Shown: positions 42,793 through 55,150, counted from the stretch's first letter. The stretch: DNA of 64,000 nt from Sphaerosporella brunnea (GCA_008704415.1 VXIS01000072.1:1-64000); one strand, 5' to 3'. Made by a program: numbers and translations. The notes: generated by a model not told the origin, from the sequence alone.

Positions 42793-45700
42793 GAGATGAG
42801 CCAGGTGGTGTGGGACAGCGGTGCTTGACTGTTAAATCGACGGCAGGTTGTGTTGTGCAGGATGGCGGTGGGCTGCATGAGCTGTTGCTCAGGTGTAAAG
42901 AATGAACATCCTGGTTGCTTCACTGCTTATCACTCTGTAACAGTTCGCCATCTGTGAAACGGCGGCTGCTGAGTCTCACCTCGGACTGGACGGTTCAGAA
43001 CTAACCAGGCGGGACCGCAGAACGTGGCAAACAATCACCGCCGCCGGTGTTTTGAGCAGGCCAAACAACTGCGCCGCGCAGTCCCACGTCGTCGGATCCC
43101 GTCGCCGTGGCAGACGGTGACGCATATCCCCAGCGTCCAGCTGCAGACAGCAAGGGGAGCGGAGGCTTAGGGTTACTACAGCCTATCGTGTTTGCGGTGG
43201 GTCTGATGGGTTCGAGAGAATCCGCAAAACTCACGATCGCGGTCGCACTTTGCCACCTCCTGCGCGGAGCCTGACGTCAGCTTTTTGCACCGCTGCGCGT
43301 GGCGAGGTGCTGCTGGTCACGTAGAAACACGTTCTTCGCGCAGTGTGCGATGCGAGGGTTTTTACCGCTGGCAGCGGACAGCCAACGCTGGGGATGGCAA
43401 GACCTGCTCTGCAGCGTTGCGGTCGCTGTGTCCGGGCGCCGAGGACGGGCAGGTTGATCCGGTTTGATCGAGAATTGATGGTTCTTGTGGGTGGTTACGT
43501 GACTGCCATCGTAGTTCGCAAACCTACGGGGTAGAGCATCGGCGCCACAACACAAACTACAGTGGTGATTCTTTGATTTCAGGGGTGCCGACGAGGCATC
43601 GACGAGGCGCGGAATGCAAGCAGTGGCATTTCCGCACCACAGCGGCCCCCCGAGTCCCATAGGCACGTTCCCGCGGCCACTGACAACGGTACCGACCCAA
43701 CAATGAATCCTCGTAGCATACGCAACCGAAGACCCTTTCCGCGAGGTCCATTATGCACCGCGCAGCTCGCAATGCTGTACGCATGCGGACCTTTCGGCAA
43801 CGGATAGCCAGCTTTCAACGAGCTCAGGGTATCGCGCACTCAGTAATGAACAGCCCATGGCGACCATGTAGAATCGTCAACGAGACGGTGGAGGGGTACA
43901 CTGCGCCTCCAAGATGTATCAAGTTGGGGATGACCGCGCCCGGCTGCTACCACATGGCAGCCCTGCCGAAACGATGCATCTCCAGCGCGGGATTGGTCGA
44001 GGGCGTAGAGCCGCTTGGAGGCGATGAAAACGCCAGTTGACGTCCAGCACGTTATCGATTAGCAGGCGTTGCCCGTCACGTCACGCTGAGACGTTGCTTC
44101 TGGCGGGAAGTGTCGCTAACCCAGTGTCGGGGTGAACCTATTCGAGTGGGATGACAGTTGCTACGACCCGCCGCGTTTGATGAACGTTCGAGTCTGCGGG
44201 CGCTGACGCAACGCGCGATTCCTGAGATGCTTGTTTTCAAGTCGCGGTTTTGATTGATACTCGTTGCGCACAGGTTGCGTAGACGCCGCGTGGCGGTATC
44301 ACTGGTTACATCGACCGGGGAACCGACACCACTGCTTGGTAATATGGTACGCTGACAACCCGCTATTCGGCGGTGGGTGATGAGGTTAATCCACAGGGTT
44401 CACGGTTGGGCCTAGCACCGTGGGATGCCCCCTCGCTCCCGGCTACAGGCCACCAGACTCTTCGGGCATTTGCGGGCATCGACGAGGGTTCACAGACCCG
44501 CAGGCCTGCACCCCGCACCCGGTGCGCCAGCGAGTTGGCTGATACCCGACGTGGATGATCCCCCCGTTTCACCAAATTTATGATCGCCGCCGCAATAGTG
44601 ACCACCCTAAAGAACCATTTCCGGAAGCCGGACGTTGTAATAGTGGGTGTTGAGATCGCCCAGGGCGGCTTTCGGATCCGGGGTGTTATCGGCCAGAAGC
44701 GGTCAAATGTATTCACCGACGTCACATCGTTCACACTGATAATGCTTCTAGGCGTAGGCAACCAGAGATCACCTTCGCAGGGAGCGTAACTGTGACCTTC
44801 TCGAGCGGCTTTCAAGGTTCCACGCGGAGTCTGTTTTTTCGCCTGCCAGTAGGGCTGAGGTGCGCAGCCTCCGCCGCCGCAATTCCTGCGGCGAGCAACG
44901 CGACATGGAGACAGTAAGATGATGCAGGAAAACGCAGTAGGGGGATGTGGGGTTCAAAAAGCCGCATCTGAAGCACCAGAAAACCCTCAGCCCCAGTGAC
45001 GCTTAGCAAGGATACTGCCCCCCCCCCCCCCGGCATCCCACAGAATTAAGTGTGGTGATTCCGCGTTTTTGTGTGAACTCGGATGGCCATGGAATGTTCC
45101 AGGTGTCGGACTACTCAGGTGAGCAGGTATTGCGGGCGACCTGGCCCAGACTGGGGAAGTGGTTGCAGCAGTTGTGGTGGGGGTAGGCGCGCCAGGGCGC
45201 AGGTCGAGCAACATCCCAGGAAGTGTGATCGGCACTGACGCACCACCAAGAAAATCTCTGCCATCTCGCAGGTTTGCAGACGCCCTGTACCTATTGAGTA
45301 GAAGGGATTAGCGGCACGGATCCCGCGAACGAAGACGGAACAAAAGCGGAAGTGCGGTGCCAAAACACCGCGCTCGGGCAGCAACCGGCGAACGCCACGC
45401 CTTCAAGTTCGAAATTGTTAGGGTTTGGCCGCCTTGCCCTGCTGCTCTCACGCGGTGCCGGTGTACGACCACGGTAGGATGGGATCACGTCCAATTTTCG
45501 GGCCTTGACGGTGCAGGGCTTCGTTCGTGGCTGCTGAAACGTCGATTCGATGCTGACGGGTCGACGGTCGCTGGCTGCGCTCCGGTTTCGTCTGCTCTTG
45601 CTGTCGTCCTGCGCAAAATAATCGCTTCCGCGTTCCGGTGGGTGCTGACAATTTTGTTGGTCGTTTGGCGGAAGAGACTATGGTACGGTTAGAAGGCAGC

Positions 45701-45799
45701 CTATGAGAACCCAAAATGCTTCTGAACAAGCATACATCTGGCAAATGCACGCAATTCAAGCTCTGGCCAAGGTAGTTGGCAGTCAGTATATGTCACATC
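42793..45799. other. GC-richer intergenic tract, no recognised gene
   Basis: Frames up to 150 residues on both strands (for example 44363-44815, minus) lack any recognisable motif. A homopolymer of 14 C lies at 45018-45031. Confidence 0.35.
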
Positions 45800-46090
45800 G
45801 ATCGATAGGATTTTCCCAGTACGAAGTATGACAAGGGCAGCACCGGGGAACCGGAGTATGACAGCGAACCTAATCTACATCGGGTTTGGATAGTACGCAA
45901 TCACATCCCAAGTTTGCATAGCTCAACGGTAGAGCGTGCCGCCCTTCAGTGCCTTCCCAAGATACTGGAGTCCGATAGGCAAATCCGGGTTCGAATCCCG
46001 GTGCGAACATCTTTTGTTTTTCTTTTGTCCATGCTTCGCGTGCGCGTTATGGTGCAAACATCGGTAGGTTGTCGGGCGTGCGACCCGGCG
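45800..46090 (+). repeat. tRNA-like repeat, copy 4
   Basis: The core is at 45912-46009. This copy has the best-paired acceptor (GTTTGCA with TGCGAAC, one G-T wobble) and perfect box A (TAGCTCAACGG) and box B (GGTTCGAATCC). TCTTTTGTTTTTCTTTT follows directly, a Pol III-like terminator. The 3' flank has CATGCTTCGCGTGCG, as in copy 2. Confidence 0.82.
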
Positions 46091-46224
46091 GTTGTCTTAA
46101 CCAAGTGTTCCGATTAGGAGATTCAATACTATCTATCCCTATATAGGGCAGTTCGGTGTGAGGCACAAGCCGTGCAAAGCTGTACCATTCTGGACTGGGG
46201 GGCGTTCCTAGCTCTACCGTTCCG

Positions 46225-46502
46225 GAGGGGCGCCGTGGATGAGCTTGAGCGACAAGACCGCCGATCGACAACGCTGCTGTACACACTTCTAGGTTCGTCG
46301 ATAGTTGTGGAATGGAATGGAATTGCATTTTTCCGTAGGGGTGCTCGCAGTGACGCAAGAGTGTCGTGCCTCCTGAATTTGACCTACCACCTCGTCACTT
46401 CACTTTACTGCGCCGCATGGCACACATACGGCCTGACTACAACGTACATTTGACTTTGCATTAAGTGGCGGGGTCCTAATGACTGCACACCGGGTGGTCG
46501 GC
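46225..46502 (-). repeat. Repeat B, reverse orientation
   Basis: The reverse complement of the copy at 47485-47780. GAGCTTGAGCGACAA, TGTACACACTTCTAG, GAATGGAATGGAATTG, ACTTTACTGCGCC, CAACGTACATTTGACTTTG and GACTGCACACCG fall in the same order. Confidence 0.7.
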
Positions 46503-46887
46503 ACACGGATGTTGACATGTATATGGATAGTAGATCTCCGTGCGCTTTGAACCTGGACCTTTACCAGTTTGGCATTACTCGGAGTACACTGAGTTGAAGT
46601 CACGTTTATCTACGAAACACTCAATAAAACCGGCGGAGGAAACAAAAAATAAACTACAAATTTTGATCTAAAATTCCCAAAACTCCGTCGCCACTCTCCG
46701 TTACACCCGCTCTTTAAATTCAGACGTTCCACGGTTTTACCCATTGCCCTATGCATCCATAATCCTCTCTACTCTGGCAACACATTTGCAGCAATCTCAT
46801 CAGTGACGACTGCCAGGCCGGGACCCTTACTGCGAACTTCAATCGATCGTCCGGTGTACTTGGAAAGATCAATCTTGCCCGCTCGGC
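46503..46887. other. Intergenic, no recognised feature
   Basis: Lies between repeat B and a partial tRNA-like repeat. Nothing recognised. Confidence 0.4.
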
Positions 46888-46995
46888 GCTCGCCACATCA
46901 AAGGGCGGCACGCTATAGTGTTGCGCTGCGCGTACTTGGGATGTTATTGCAAGTCTTCGTCGCCTCATGGAGACCTCAGCGTCGCTGTGCCCCTG
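46888..46995 (-). repeat. tRNA-like repeat, partial copy
   Basis: AAAGGGCGGCACGCTATAG...GTACTTGGGATGTTATTGCAAG...CTCATGGAGACCTCAGC matches the 5' half of the core and the 5' flank of the other copies. The 3' half with box B is absent. Confidence 0.6.
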
Positions 46996-47137
46996 TTGAT
47001 CTTAATTGCTCGCTGGTGTTTCGGATTTCATCGGACACCGCATGCGCGTCAGTAACATCTCCGATCACAAAGCCTGTGCTGGCTGACCCAGTAGCAACGG
47101 AACCCTCGCGACAACAACCATTTTGTCATCACCCGGC

Positions 47138-48000
47138 CGCCACCGCACGCTCACTTTGCGCTATGTACATATCGATAGGAGATAGGAACACGGGGGGAGA
47201 TGACGAGGGGTAGTGACGCTGGGTGGTTGGAATGTGGCGGGTGGTAGAAGATGGGCAGGATGAAATGAATCGTTGATTCACTGCCCGCAGCACAGTGTTC
47301 AATTCTACGACATTATATCATCTGTCACTACCCTCCTCCACGGCTTCGCTGCAGATCATAGAGCTGCGCTCCACAATGCAACCCACAATTACAGCGAATA
47401 TCTCAGCCTCTGGGAGGGAAAGTTTCTGTTTTGAGCCACCGTGTTGCGCCACCGCTACGGCTCACTTCGCTTCATATATACACGTGAACGTCGGTGTGGT
47501 AACCACACGGTGTGCAGTCATCAGTACAGCGCCACTTGATGTAAAGCCATATTTACGTTGCAGCCAGGGCGTATTTGTGTAAAACACGGCGCAGTAAAGT
47601 AAGGAGAGCAGTGGGTTGGGTTGAGGTGGCAAGACCCGGCTCACTTCACCGCTAGCACCGGCACGGATAAAGACAATTCCATTCCACAACTATCGAAAAG
47701 TTCAGCTGTGTGTACCGCGGCGTAGTCGCTCTGCAGTATTGTCGCTCAAGCTCCTCCACGGCTCCGCTCCTCAATGTGCTGCGCAATCACAACTAATCAC
47801 TCCACCGCTAGTAGGCAAAGTGTGTGAGTTTTGTACGTTGCGCCAGCAGGCGCCGCTGTCGGAGCCACCGCACGCGCACTTCGCTCTATATATATATACA
47901 TCGAGGCACGGCAGGGCGATGATGAGGGGTCGTATTGCTGCATGGTTGAAAGGTGGTGCAGAGGTTGCGGGTGGTAGTGGAAGAGCGGGTTGCTGATGAT
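47138..48000 (+). repeat. Direct repeats including a repeat B copy
   Basis: Segments at about 47138-47260 and 47860-47995 are related: GCCACCGCACGC.CACTT.GC followed by a TATATA-like stretch, GGCAGG/GGGGAGATGACGAGGGG, and GGGTGGTAG.AG. The repeat B copy at 47485-47780 lies between them. This copy is the most complete of the family and defines it: CCACACGGTGTGCAGTC at the left, GCTCCTCCACGGCTCCGCTCC at the right. Confidence 0.6.
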
Positions 48001-48916
48001 GAGCGCGTTGAAGTCAAGCGGTAGAGCGTGCCGCGCTTTCAAGTGGTCATTGCCGTCGAATCCTCTGTAGCTTGCCACGCGTACGCTCCAGCAGTTGGCC
48101 TCACACACGGTGTATCTGCTTGCAGATAATGTTGCGGCAAGAACTGACCATTTCTTCTCCATCCGCAGTGTTCCTCAGATCGTGCCGCCGGTACCACTGT
48201 TCCTCACCATCCAGTACGACCAGTCCTGAGCGCGGACCGGACCTGGACATCATCGTGCAGTCCAGTTCGAGAGATTTCCCGGGGCCAGCCGTGCTTTGTG
48301 GTGTATGGGTTGGACCGCCTGCTGGCCATCCAGTCGACTGGATGCTTCCAGTGGAGTAATATATTACATAAGGATTTGAGATACAAACCGCCACCGTTAA
48401 TCCGCGCTGCAAGACTCCTTTGTGCCTCACGCTCAGGCAACTCAACCGTGTCCCATTTAGTTGCTGTATGCAGAGCGCATTTAGCACTTCCTCCAGCTCC
48501 GTAGTCTCAGCATGTGAGCCCATACTCGGGGTCCAATCTGGCACGTCGTGAATGAATTAAAATTTGATGACGGTTAGAGTTCTTATTCAGGGTCTCGGGT
48601 CCAGTCGCGAACGGGACGCGCGTTGATGACGGTCGGGTGTGGTTGTTTTGGGTGGCAACAGCGGAAGGCTCACCATGTTAGGATTGCCGAAATTAGCAGC
48701 GGCAGTCATGGTGCAGCCACGGTGGCAAAGATAGAGATTATGTTTTTTTCGCCGGCGCAGGCTGGCCCCACCATGATGCGCACCGCTCGCACGTTGAGGC
48801 TCAATGCGTATAGATATTAGATAAGTAAGGACTGTTGGCTGATCCAATCCACCGAACACGTGCATCTGGTTAGCCAGTCCTACGTCAATCGAGGACTGGA
48901 TCGCTTCACTGTCAAG
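48001..48916. other. Intergenic, no recognised gene
   Basis: The stretch at 48010-48040 (AGCGGTAGAGCGTGCCGC) resembles the 5' half of the tRNA-like core and may be a very short fragment. Otherwise nothing assigned. Confidence 0.35.
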
Positions 48917-49232
48917 CAGTATTCCTAATAGCCAGTCCGCCCATCGGGCTGATCGAAAAAACGGGCGCGCTGTTTGGGCTGCAGCCCACGTCGGGCTGGC
49001 TGGCGGGCTTCCAGCGGGTGCTGTGATCATGCTCTATGGGGAATGGACTCTTCCGTTTCTTCAGTTTGCGACGTAACTAGGTCAAACTGATGGTTGCATG
49101 GCAGGTTCACCTCAGTCGAAAGTGCTTGGCGGCCCGACAGCCAGCACGTCGTGATATGAGACAGCCGGGCTGTTGCCTTTTGGCAGCCCGCCCGCACAGC
49201 CGGGCATTTTGGGCCGGCTACTAGGAACACTG
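48917..49232 (+). mobile_element. hAT-type MITE, most complete copy
   Basis: 316 bp from CAGTATTCCTAATAGCC to GGCTACTAGGAACACTG. Flanks CTGTCAAG and TTGTGAAG match at 6 of 8 positions and fit the hAT duplication pattern nTnnnnAn. Subterminal GC-rich repeats (GGGCTGCAGCCCACGTCGGG, CAGCCGGGC) lie near both ends. No coding frame. Confidence 0.85.
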
Positions 49233-49930
49233 TTGTGAAGTGTGGACTTGACTAGACTATGGCAGACCGTCCAGACCGCCCTGCAGACCGCCCCGGCGCG
49301 TGAGGAACTCTGTCCGGTACGTCTCCCGCAACCATAATTCCCATAATGTTCCAGCACCCACCATATGACAAACATCTCTGCTAGTTGATGTACCCTCGCG
49401 ACATTCACGACTTTGTCATCACCCATGCATCTATGGTCGCCCCCATGTTGATTTCAACGATTATCAATGTTGTAACTCCGGATAATGATTCTAAATTCGT
49501 CATTGATAAGAGAATGTCACCCGTCAACAGCGCTGCGGCTGGCCGTGAGTCAACGACTCCAGAACCTCAACACCGTACTACAATATGTAGTGAGGCGGGA
49601 AGCCAGGGCGCCTGAACGAATAGGGCGCGCATTCTGGATAGATCATCAGCTCGATAAAAGTGTCGCTCCCGCCTGAATCATTGCTACACATAAAACGTCA
49701 AGCAGAGGGTACTGCCTCACATGCGGCGTCGGATAATATATTTGAAATAGCATTCAGCCATTGCGATGAAGGAGATAATCTACGAGACAATCTCAATTTC
49801 CGTCGGGTGAGAATCTGCGATTGTGGACTGACACTGTGCATTCCGAAAAAGAGGCCCGGGAAGAACGAAAAGGACATAATTGGCAACGAAGAGTCAGCCG
49901 GATGAGAAGCGTGCACACGGCCCGTAGCCA
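49233..49930. other. Intergenic, no recognised feature
   Basis: Short frames only. Confidence 0.35.
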
Positions 49931-50089
49931 CAAACATAGAGCGCGGAAATACGTTGGTCAATTTTCCTTCATTGTTTCATTTTTCGAGCATGTCATCACT
50001 GTTTTGCGGTGCACTGCGTGCGGCAAAGCACCTCACCACCATCTTTGTCGCGTCACCATCCAACAACCAGGACCGCAGAACGCACTGAC

Positions 50090-50350
50090 ATCGACCTGTG
50101 AGACTGTACGCCTTCTGTGGACCGGAACAAGTCACACAACAATCGACTGCGTCCGACTATCTACAATTTCTCCCGGCGCTACACGGAGCGAGGTTCTTAC
50201 AGACATCTCAAAATCGATGGTATAACACTTCGGATCACCACGTGCGATTGACAGAAGTGACTTAGCCCGGCGAACCGCGAACGGTAAAACCTCCTCCACT
50301 GCATCTCTCCAACCGACAGCCGTTCTACCCGTATTGCCATGCAACGGCAC
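50090..50350 (+). repeat. Member of the ~1.4-kb direct-repeat family (copy a)
   Basis: ACCGGAACAAGTCACACAAC, then GACTGCGTCCGACTATCTACAATTT and CCCGGCGCTACACGGAGCGAGGTTC, align with segments at about 54230-54290, 55320-55400 and 56765-56820. Confidence 0.6.
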
Positions 50351-50385
50351 CCCTTCCACACAAGCAGATTCACGAATGTCGCTAT

Positions 50386-51029
50386 TTGTGCAACTTCCCT
50401 TACTCCCGCGTCGGCAGTTTTGCCGTTTGCTTGGGAACGGGCTCAGATGCAGCGGATTTAAACCTTGTGAGCATGACAGTCCAACGCAACCTGCTGGAGG
50501 CAGCGGAGTTGTTGAGAACTTTTCAGGACTTCAAGGCGAGAATCCACGGTTGGATTGCAGGCGCAGGGTTTGGTGTGCGCGCACCCCCCGTCCTTGATAT
50601 TCTTGGAACCAGCTCAGAAAACGTTGGGCTGCCAGAAGCATACCTTCGCAGCCCACTGGGCACGGCTACTCCGCAAATATCACGGCAATGGCAGGTTTGT
50701 TGTGGATTTGGACAAATGTACTTGCACTTGCTGCAGGTTTCAAGAACATCAAGTGCCTGGTGGACGTGCGGTCTCAGTCATGCACCGGTTGAATCTGGCT
50801 CCCATCGATTTGGTGCCTTCATATATACGTCTTTTAACTGTTGTCGCGGTGTATCGGTCCAATATCCCCCCCATAAATCTGGAGCAGGTCCCCCTCCAGG
50901 TGCACGACGCCGTTGCTAACGCTTGAACCCCGGCCGACCGCCATTGACAAGAATACTTCATGGACGTCCGAAGAGCAAGCGCATGCGCAAGTATGAAGCG
51001 CATAGACAATGGAACAAGCGAGTGAAAAG
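50386..51029 (+). pseudogene. MULE transposase relic 1, SWIM zinc finger and tail
   Basis: The plus-strand translation near 50640-50926 reads HFAAHWARLL-like, then VVDLDKCTCTCCRFQEHQVPGGRAVSVMHRLN...PSYIRLLTVVAVYRS. This is the CxCx(n)CxH SWIM finger of Mutator-like transposases, but the second half is PGGRA where the family has PCGHA, so two zinc ligands are lost. A GRPKSKR basic motif and HRQWNKR follow at 50960-51025. Upstream transposase domain sequence is not readable. The zinc knuckle continues after an insertion at 51322. Confidence 0.7.
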
Positions 51030-51321
51030 GGAGGTTTTGCTGTTATTTCTGGATATCTCAGGAGCCTGCAGAATGCGCGAGCCGAGATAACGTCGCACGC
51101 TGAGTAAAATCGAGGTTTCCCGGTTCCTATCAACATTCGCCTGCAATATGTGCAGCCGCATCTCAGTGTACGTATTCACTAGAACGTATATGGGTGTAGC
51201 GTATTCCAGCAACAAATTAACAGCACCCGCATGCACTCAACTTGTGTTGTCGGATGAATACACCTGCATGTGTGTGACATTTGTGTCCGAAAATGGTGAT
51301 ATTGGACGCTGCAAAACTTCC
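51030..51321. mobile_element. Candidate MITE inserted in MULE relic 1
   Basis: The paralogous relic at 57.4-58.2 kb reads directly from HRQRNKQ into GGRDSVPDR, whereas here 292 bp separate HRQWNKR from EGRDEVPDR. The extra segment ends in imperfect inverted repeats: GGAGGTTTTGCTG on the left, and GGAAGTTTTGCAG as the complement of the right end. Flanks AAAAG and TAAAG may be a decayed duplication. Confidence 0.5.
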
Positions 51322-51480
51322 TAAAGAGGGCCGAGATGAAGTTCCTGACCGCGTGCCACGACGCTGCGGAGTTGGTCCTGGCAAGGACGACCATAACGCG
51401 CGTACATGTACTCGCCCGCACATAGAGAGTGACCGCGTAGATAGCAATAGAAATCAGTGTGACCGTACCTTACACCCGCA
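51322..51480 (+). pseudogene. MULE transposase relic 1, C-terminal zinc knuckle
   Basis: Reads EGRDEVPDRVPRRCGVGPG followed by HNARTCTRPHIES, the C-x2-C-x4-H-x4-C knuckle that ends many MULE transposases, here with the second Cys lost. It matches GGRDSVPDRAPRRCGICGE of relic 2. Confidence 0.65.
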
Positions 51481-51559
51481 TTATGTTGTGGTATCATGGA
51501 CAACTCAAAAATTCGGTGACTATTTTAACAGGTTACGGCGTGGTATGCAGGACATATGC

Positions 51560-51850
51560 CGTTCATCAATAAGAAAACTGACAAGATTCCATCCGGGGGA
51601 CCGAAGGGTGACAGCGAACGTGATCTACATGACGCTTTGGAAGTTCTCAACAACATCCCAAGTCCGCATAGCTCAACGGTAGAGCGTGCCGCCCTTCAGT
51701 GCCCTTCAAAGATACTCGAGTCCGATAGGCAAATCCGGGTTCGAATCCCGGTGCGAGCATCCTTTTTTGGGGTTTCCGTGCTCCGAGTTTTGATTATGAT
51801 GAATAAACAGAAAGCTTACCGGCCGACGGCTGGCTTGGCCCCCTGTTCCG
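51560..51850 (+). repeat. tRNA-like repeat, copy 5
   Basis: The core is at 51662-51759, with perfect box A and box B. CCTTTTTTGGGG follows. The acceptor 5' GTCCGCA does not fully pair with TGCGAGC. The 5' flank begins GATTCCATCCGGGGGACCGAAGGGTGACAGC-like, shared with the other copies. Confidence 0.82.
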
Positions 51851-52464
51851 ATGTGGGTAGACCGTACTATATCCGGATTCAAATTATGTAGAGTCAAGAA
51901 CTCGCAATCGCTGTCGCATCCATGCTGTTTCTGTCATTGTGCCGGCGGTAACAAGCCAAGAACACTCATATCCATTTTTAATGTTGCAAGCCTGATTATG
52001 TAACAGACGTTTTTGCAGGATCAGCTGATAGAGACGCAATCGTCGCGACTACAACAACATTGTGATCACCCAGCCATCTATGCTTGCTGCGGTGTTGATG
52101 GCGCGGATCCGGATATCATACTGCCTGATATGGAGTGTCAAATTGCATATTCGAAACAGCATTCTCCGATAAGAAGGCTTCATGATGGACACGAGCCGAG
52201 CCAGCTGGAGCTACAATCTCGAGCCGATGAAACCAGCCGACCTGCATCGAGCTACCGGTAAAGGATCGGCTGGCGTCAGCTCGAGTTTTGACCATGATGG
52301 AGATGCGGAGGATTGATGGGAATGAAGATTATAGCCAGCGTGGTACAATGAAAAAGATATCCCTTTTTAGAGCAGTTGGAGTGGCGTTTCGCGGTGCCGT
52401 TTCGCTGTGGTGTTTACAGGTGTGGAGGTTTCTGGCGGCTCCCGAGAAGCAAGCACTGCCATTC
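51851..52464. other. Intergenic, no recognised gene
   Basis: Contains a fragment near 52185-52235 seen inverted near 18500-18555. No gene. Confidence 0.35.
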
Positions 52465-52755
52465 TGCAGTGAACCCGTGGAGGAGCTTTACCGACGATAC
52501 TCTGGAGCGACTACGCAGATGTACACTCTGAGATTTGTAGATAGTTCTGAACTGGAATAGAATTGTATTTATCCGTGCAGGTGCGAGCGGTTGATGTGAG
52601 ACGGTCGTGCGTCATCAACCCCAACCCGCTACCTCCTGCCCTTACTTTGCTGCGCCATATTTCACACACATACGCGTTGACTGCAACGTACAGATGACTT
52701 TCCACTAAATGGCGCTGTACTAAGTCCTTCACGCGGCGCAGTGATCACACGGCTG
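52465..52755 (-). repeat. Repeat B, reverse orientation
   Basis: GTGGAGGAGCTTTACCGACGATACT, TGTACACTCTGAGA, GAATAGAATTGTATTTATCCG, CCCAACCCGCTACCTCCTG, CTTTGCTGCGCC and AATGGCGCTGTACTAAG correspond to repeat B in reverse. Confidence 0.7.
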
Positions 52756-53345
52756 CTCCCCAGCGAGAATCGAATTCACTGCGTCATCTAGAAACTTCGA
52801 GTTGCTTGTTACTGTCGTGCTGATCTCGAGCAACCGCTTGGCACCCAATACTGGCTACGACCATCCACCGTCTCATCACCAGCGAGCGATCGAACACGAA
52901 TCAATGGATGCACAGCCCCCGCGTGATGGTGCTGCTTATTTCCAAACGCTATAAGAGAACCGGGGTATACTCGCGGAATACTCGCTCAAATTTCTCCATA
53001 CAAACTACAGGTGTCCTGGCTGAGATTGTTGTCTTCCCAGCTTGAGATCTTATCACCAAAACGCGAAACAGGGAGACCTCAGGTCGAGCTTGGTGGTTGC
53101 TCAGAAGCAGATTGGGGCAGTATCGTTTCGAGCGGTGGGAACGTGCAAGGTAGAGCAATGAGGATACGGTCGAGATGGACAGTGGAGATGGGGCTCCTGT
53201 CCTAGCTACCGTTTACAACTCACTGCTTGAAGGTTAAAACGACGCGGACGCCGAATTATTGTAGCCAGGATTCATACGGTCGGTATTCTCGATTACTTCG
53301 AATACTCTTACCCAGAATGTAACACCATCAGCCAGCTTAAAGTGT
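52756..53345. other. Intergenic, no recognised feature
   Basis: Short frames only. Confidence 0.35.
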
Positions 53346-53560
53346 GGGAAAGCGGAACAGCTTGAGCGCCACATGACACAATGCCATCGGGCAGAGCGCA
53401 GGGTGACAGCCAACCTGAGGTCTACATGAGGTTTAGAAGGTTCACCATAACATCCCAAGTTTGCATAGCTCAACGGTTGAGCGTGCCGCCCTTCAGTGCC
53501 TTTCAAAGATACTGGAGTCCGATAGGCAAATCCGGGTTCGAATCCCCGTGCGTTCATTGA
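53346..53560 (+). repeat. tRNA-like repeat, copy 6
   Basis: The core is at 53459-53556. Box A carries one change in the D-loop (GGTTGAGC for GGTAGAGC), and the T-stem carries one change (CCCCG). TTGATTTTTTGTCTTTTTTTG follows. The acceptor 5' GTTTGCA and 3' TGCGTTC mismatch at two or more positions. Confidence 0.82.
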
Positions 53561-54840
53561 TTTTTTGTCTTTTTTTGTGTTTGTTTCGTCGGTGACTTCA
53601 GCAACGCGGGCCGGTGGAACGCGGGTGTTCTCAACCTATCACAAGGCAAAGTTCTGGACACTCGCGCGCGGGAGATGCTGTATCCAATTTTTATTGACAG
53701 CAACTCAACAAGTGCAATGCCGGTGGTGTTGCCGAACGCCGCGGCCATTCTTGAACACCCTTTCACAGGGACATCGCGCCCAATTCTTGAACAGCCTTTC
53801 GCCGGTGCAACCCGCCGTATCCTCCGCTGTTTGACCGCAATCGCCACCATGTCTGGAGCGTACCCGACAGCCTGCTCAGGACGGGGCAATTCTGGAGGTG
53901 CCATTCCGCATGCCGCTCGTGAAGTACCCGCGTACCGCCCATCGATCACCATTGAAGTTGTGTACAAGCCCAAATCGTGACTGCGACGTCCAATCACACC
54001 AGTAGAAAACCCTCCACACCCGCAATCTTGCCACCCCCGCCCGCGTCGCTTAAGACACAGACGACACGGCAAAACAAGAACGATGACATTTTTGGAGCCT
54101 CATTGCGCACGAAAATTCACCCCCTACCTCCGTTCTTGCGTCGGCACGCTACGACCATGACTGAAGAACTCATGATTGAGCTCCGAGAGTCTTCGTGACC
54201 GCTTGACCCGATGAAGTCGCATAACAGCCGACCGCGTTTGACCATCCACAATTTCTTCCGGCGCGACAAGGAGCGAGGTTCATACAAACACCTCATCATC
54301 TCTGCCAGACGACACACAATAACGCGCACCCCTTACTTCACGAGGCGAACCGTGACCGGCGGTGTCCGTTTGGGTGATTCCGCAGCGACGTGGTGCGTAG
54401 GGCGTCGGCTGGAACTGCGCACGCAGAGTGGCACTAACACCGCTACAACAAGGGTGCAGGGGCAAAGTGTACAGTGTGGCGATGATTGTGGCGCCATAAT
54501 ATTGGTACCCTGGTGCCGAGTGTGGTGCCTTCTATGAACAAACCTGTCAACCCGCTCCGTCTTCAGTATGCCGTATCGACCGTCTGTGACCCGGTCCGCC
54601 AGACTGTGTTCCAGCCGCACCTTGCAAAAAGCTCAGACGGTGTTCCTAGATCCAAAAGATACACGCGGCGGCTGAAACATGGTTGGTCAAAGTTCTTCCA
54701 CAACGTTGCCAGAACATCGAGCCAAATCAGTTCGAAGTCCTTTGAAGAAGTATGCCCTGTCAAGTGGCAGCGGTGATCGCGGCTAGAGGATGGTACAGCA
54801 AGTATTACCGGAGAAGCAGGAAGTTTGACTGGCTGGTAAG
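53561..54840 (+). repeat. ~1.4-kb direct-repeat unit (copy b)
   Basis: After the tRNA-like core, the unit holds ACCGCGTTTGACCATCCACAATTT, GACAAGGAGCGAGGTTCATAC, a CGAACCGTGACCGGCGGTGTC segment and GTGCCTTCTATGAACAA. All recur in the same order in the next unit (54951-56250). The spacing between cores 6, 7 and 8 is 1499 and 1396 bp. No intact coding frame. Confidence 0.65.
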
Positions 54841-54849
54841 TTTTGGAAA

Positions 54850-55150
54850 TAGTATTCCGCCAATCAGAAGAATGAGAGGATTCCACCCTGCGGACCAAAG
54901 GATCACCGCGAACCTGAGGTCGACATGAGGTTTAGAAGGTGCACAATAACATCCCAAGTTCGCATAGCTCAACGGTAGAGCGTGCCGCCCTTCAGTGCCT
55001 TCCAAAGATACTGGAGTCCGATAGGCAAATCCGGGTTCGAATCCCGGTGCGTTCATTGTTTTGTTGTCTTTTTTTGTTTTTTTCTGTCCGTGCGTCGAGT
55101 TCTGATTACGGTGCGTATCTGGGTAGTTTGCCGGGCGTGTGACCGGCCAT
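54850..55150 (+). repeat. tRNA-like repeat, copy 7
   Basis: The core is at 54958-55055 with perfect box A and B, followed by TTGTTTTGTTGTCTTTTTTTGTTTTTTT. The acceptor mismatches at two positions. The 3' flank (TTTGCCGGGCGTGTGACCGGCC) is nearly the same as in copy 8. Confidence 0.82.

Noticed and set aside
45912..46009. Functional tRNA gene
   Set aside because: No 7-nt anticodon loop with U33 can be drawn, only 4 bp of anticodon stem and a 3-nt variable region remain, and acceptor ends differ between copies without compensating changes. Kept as a tRNA-like repeat.
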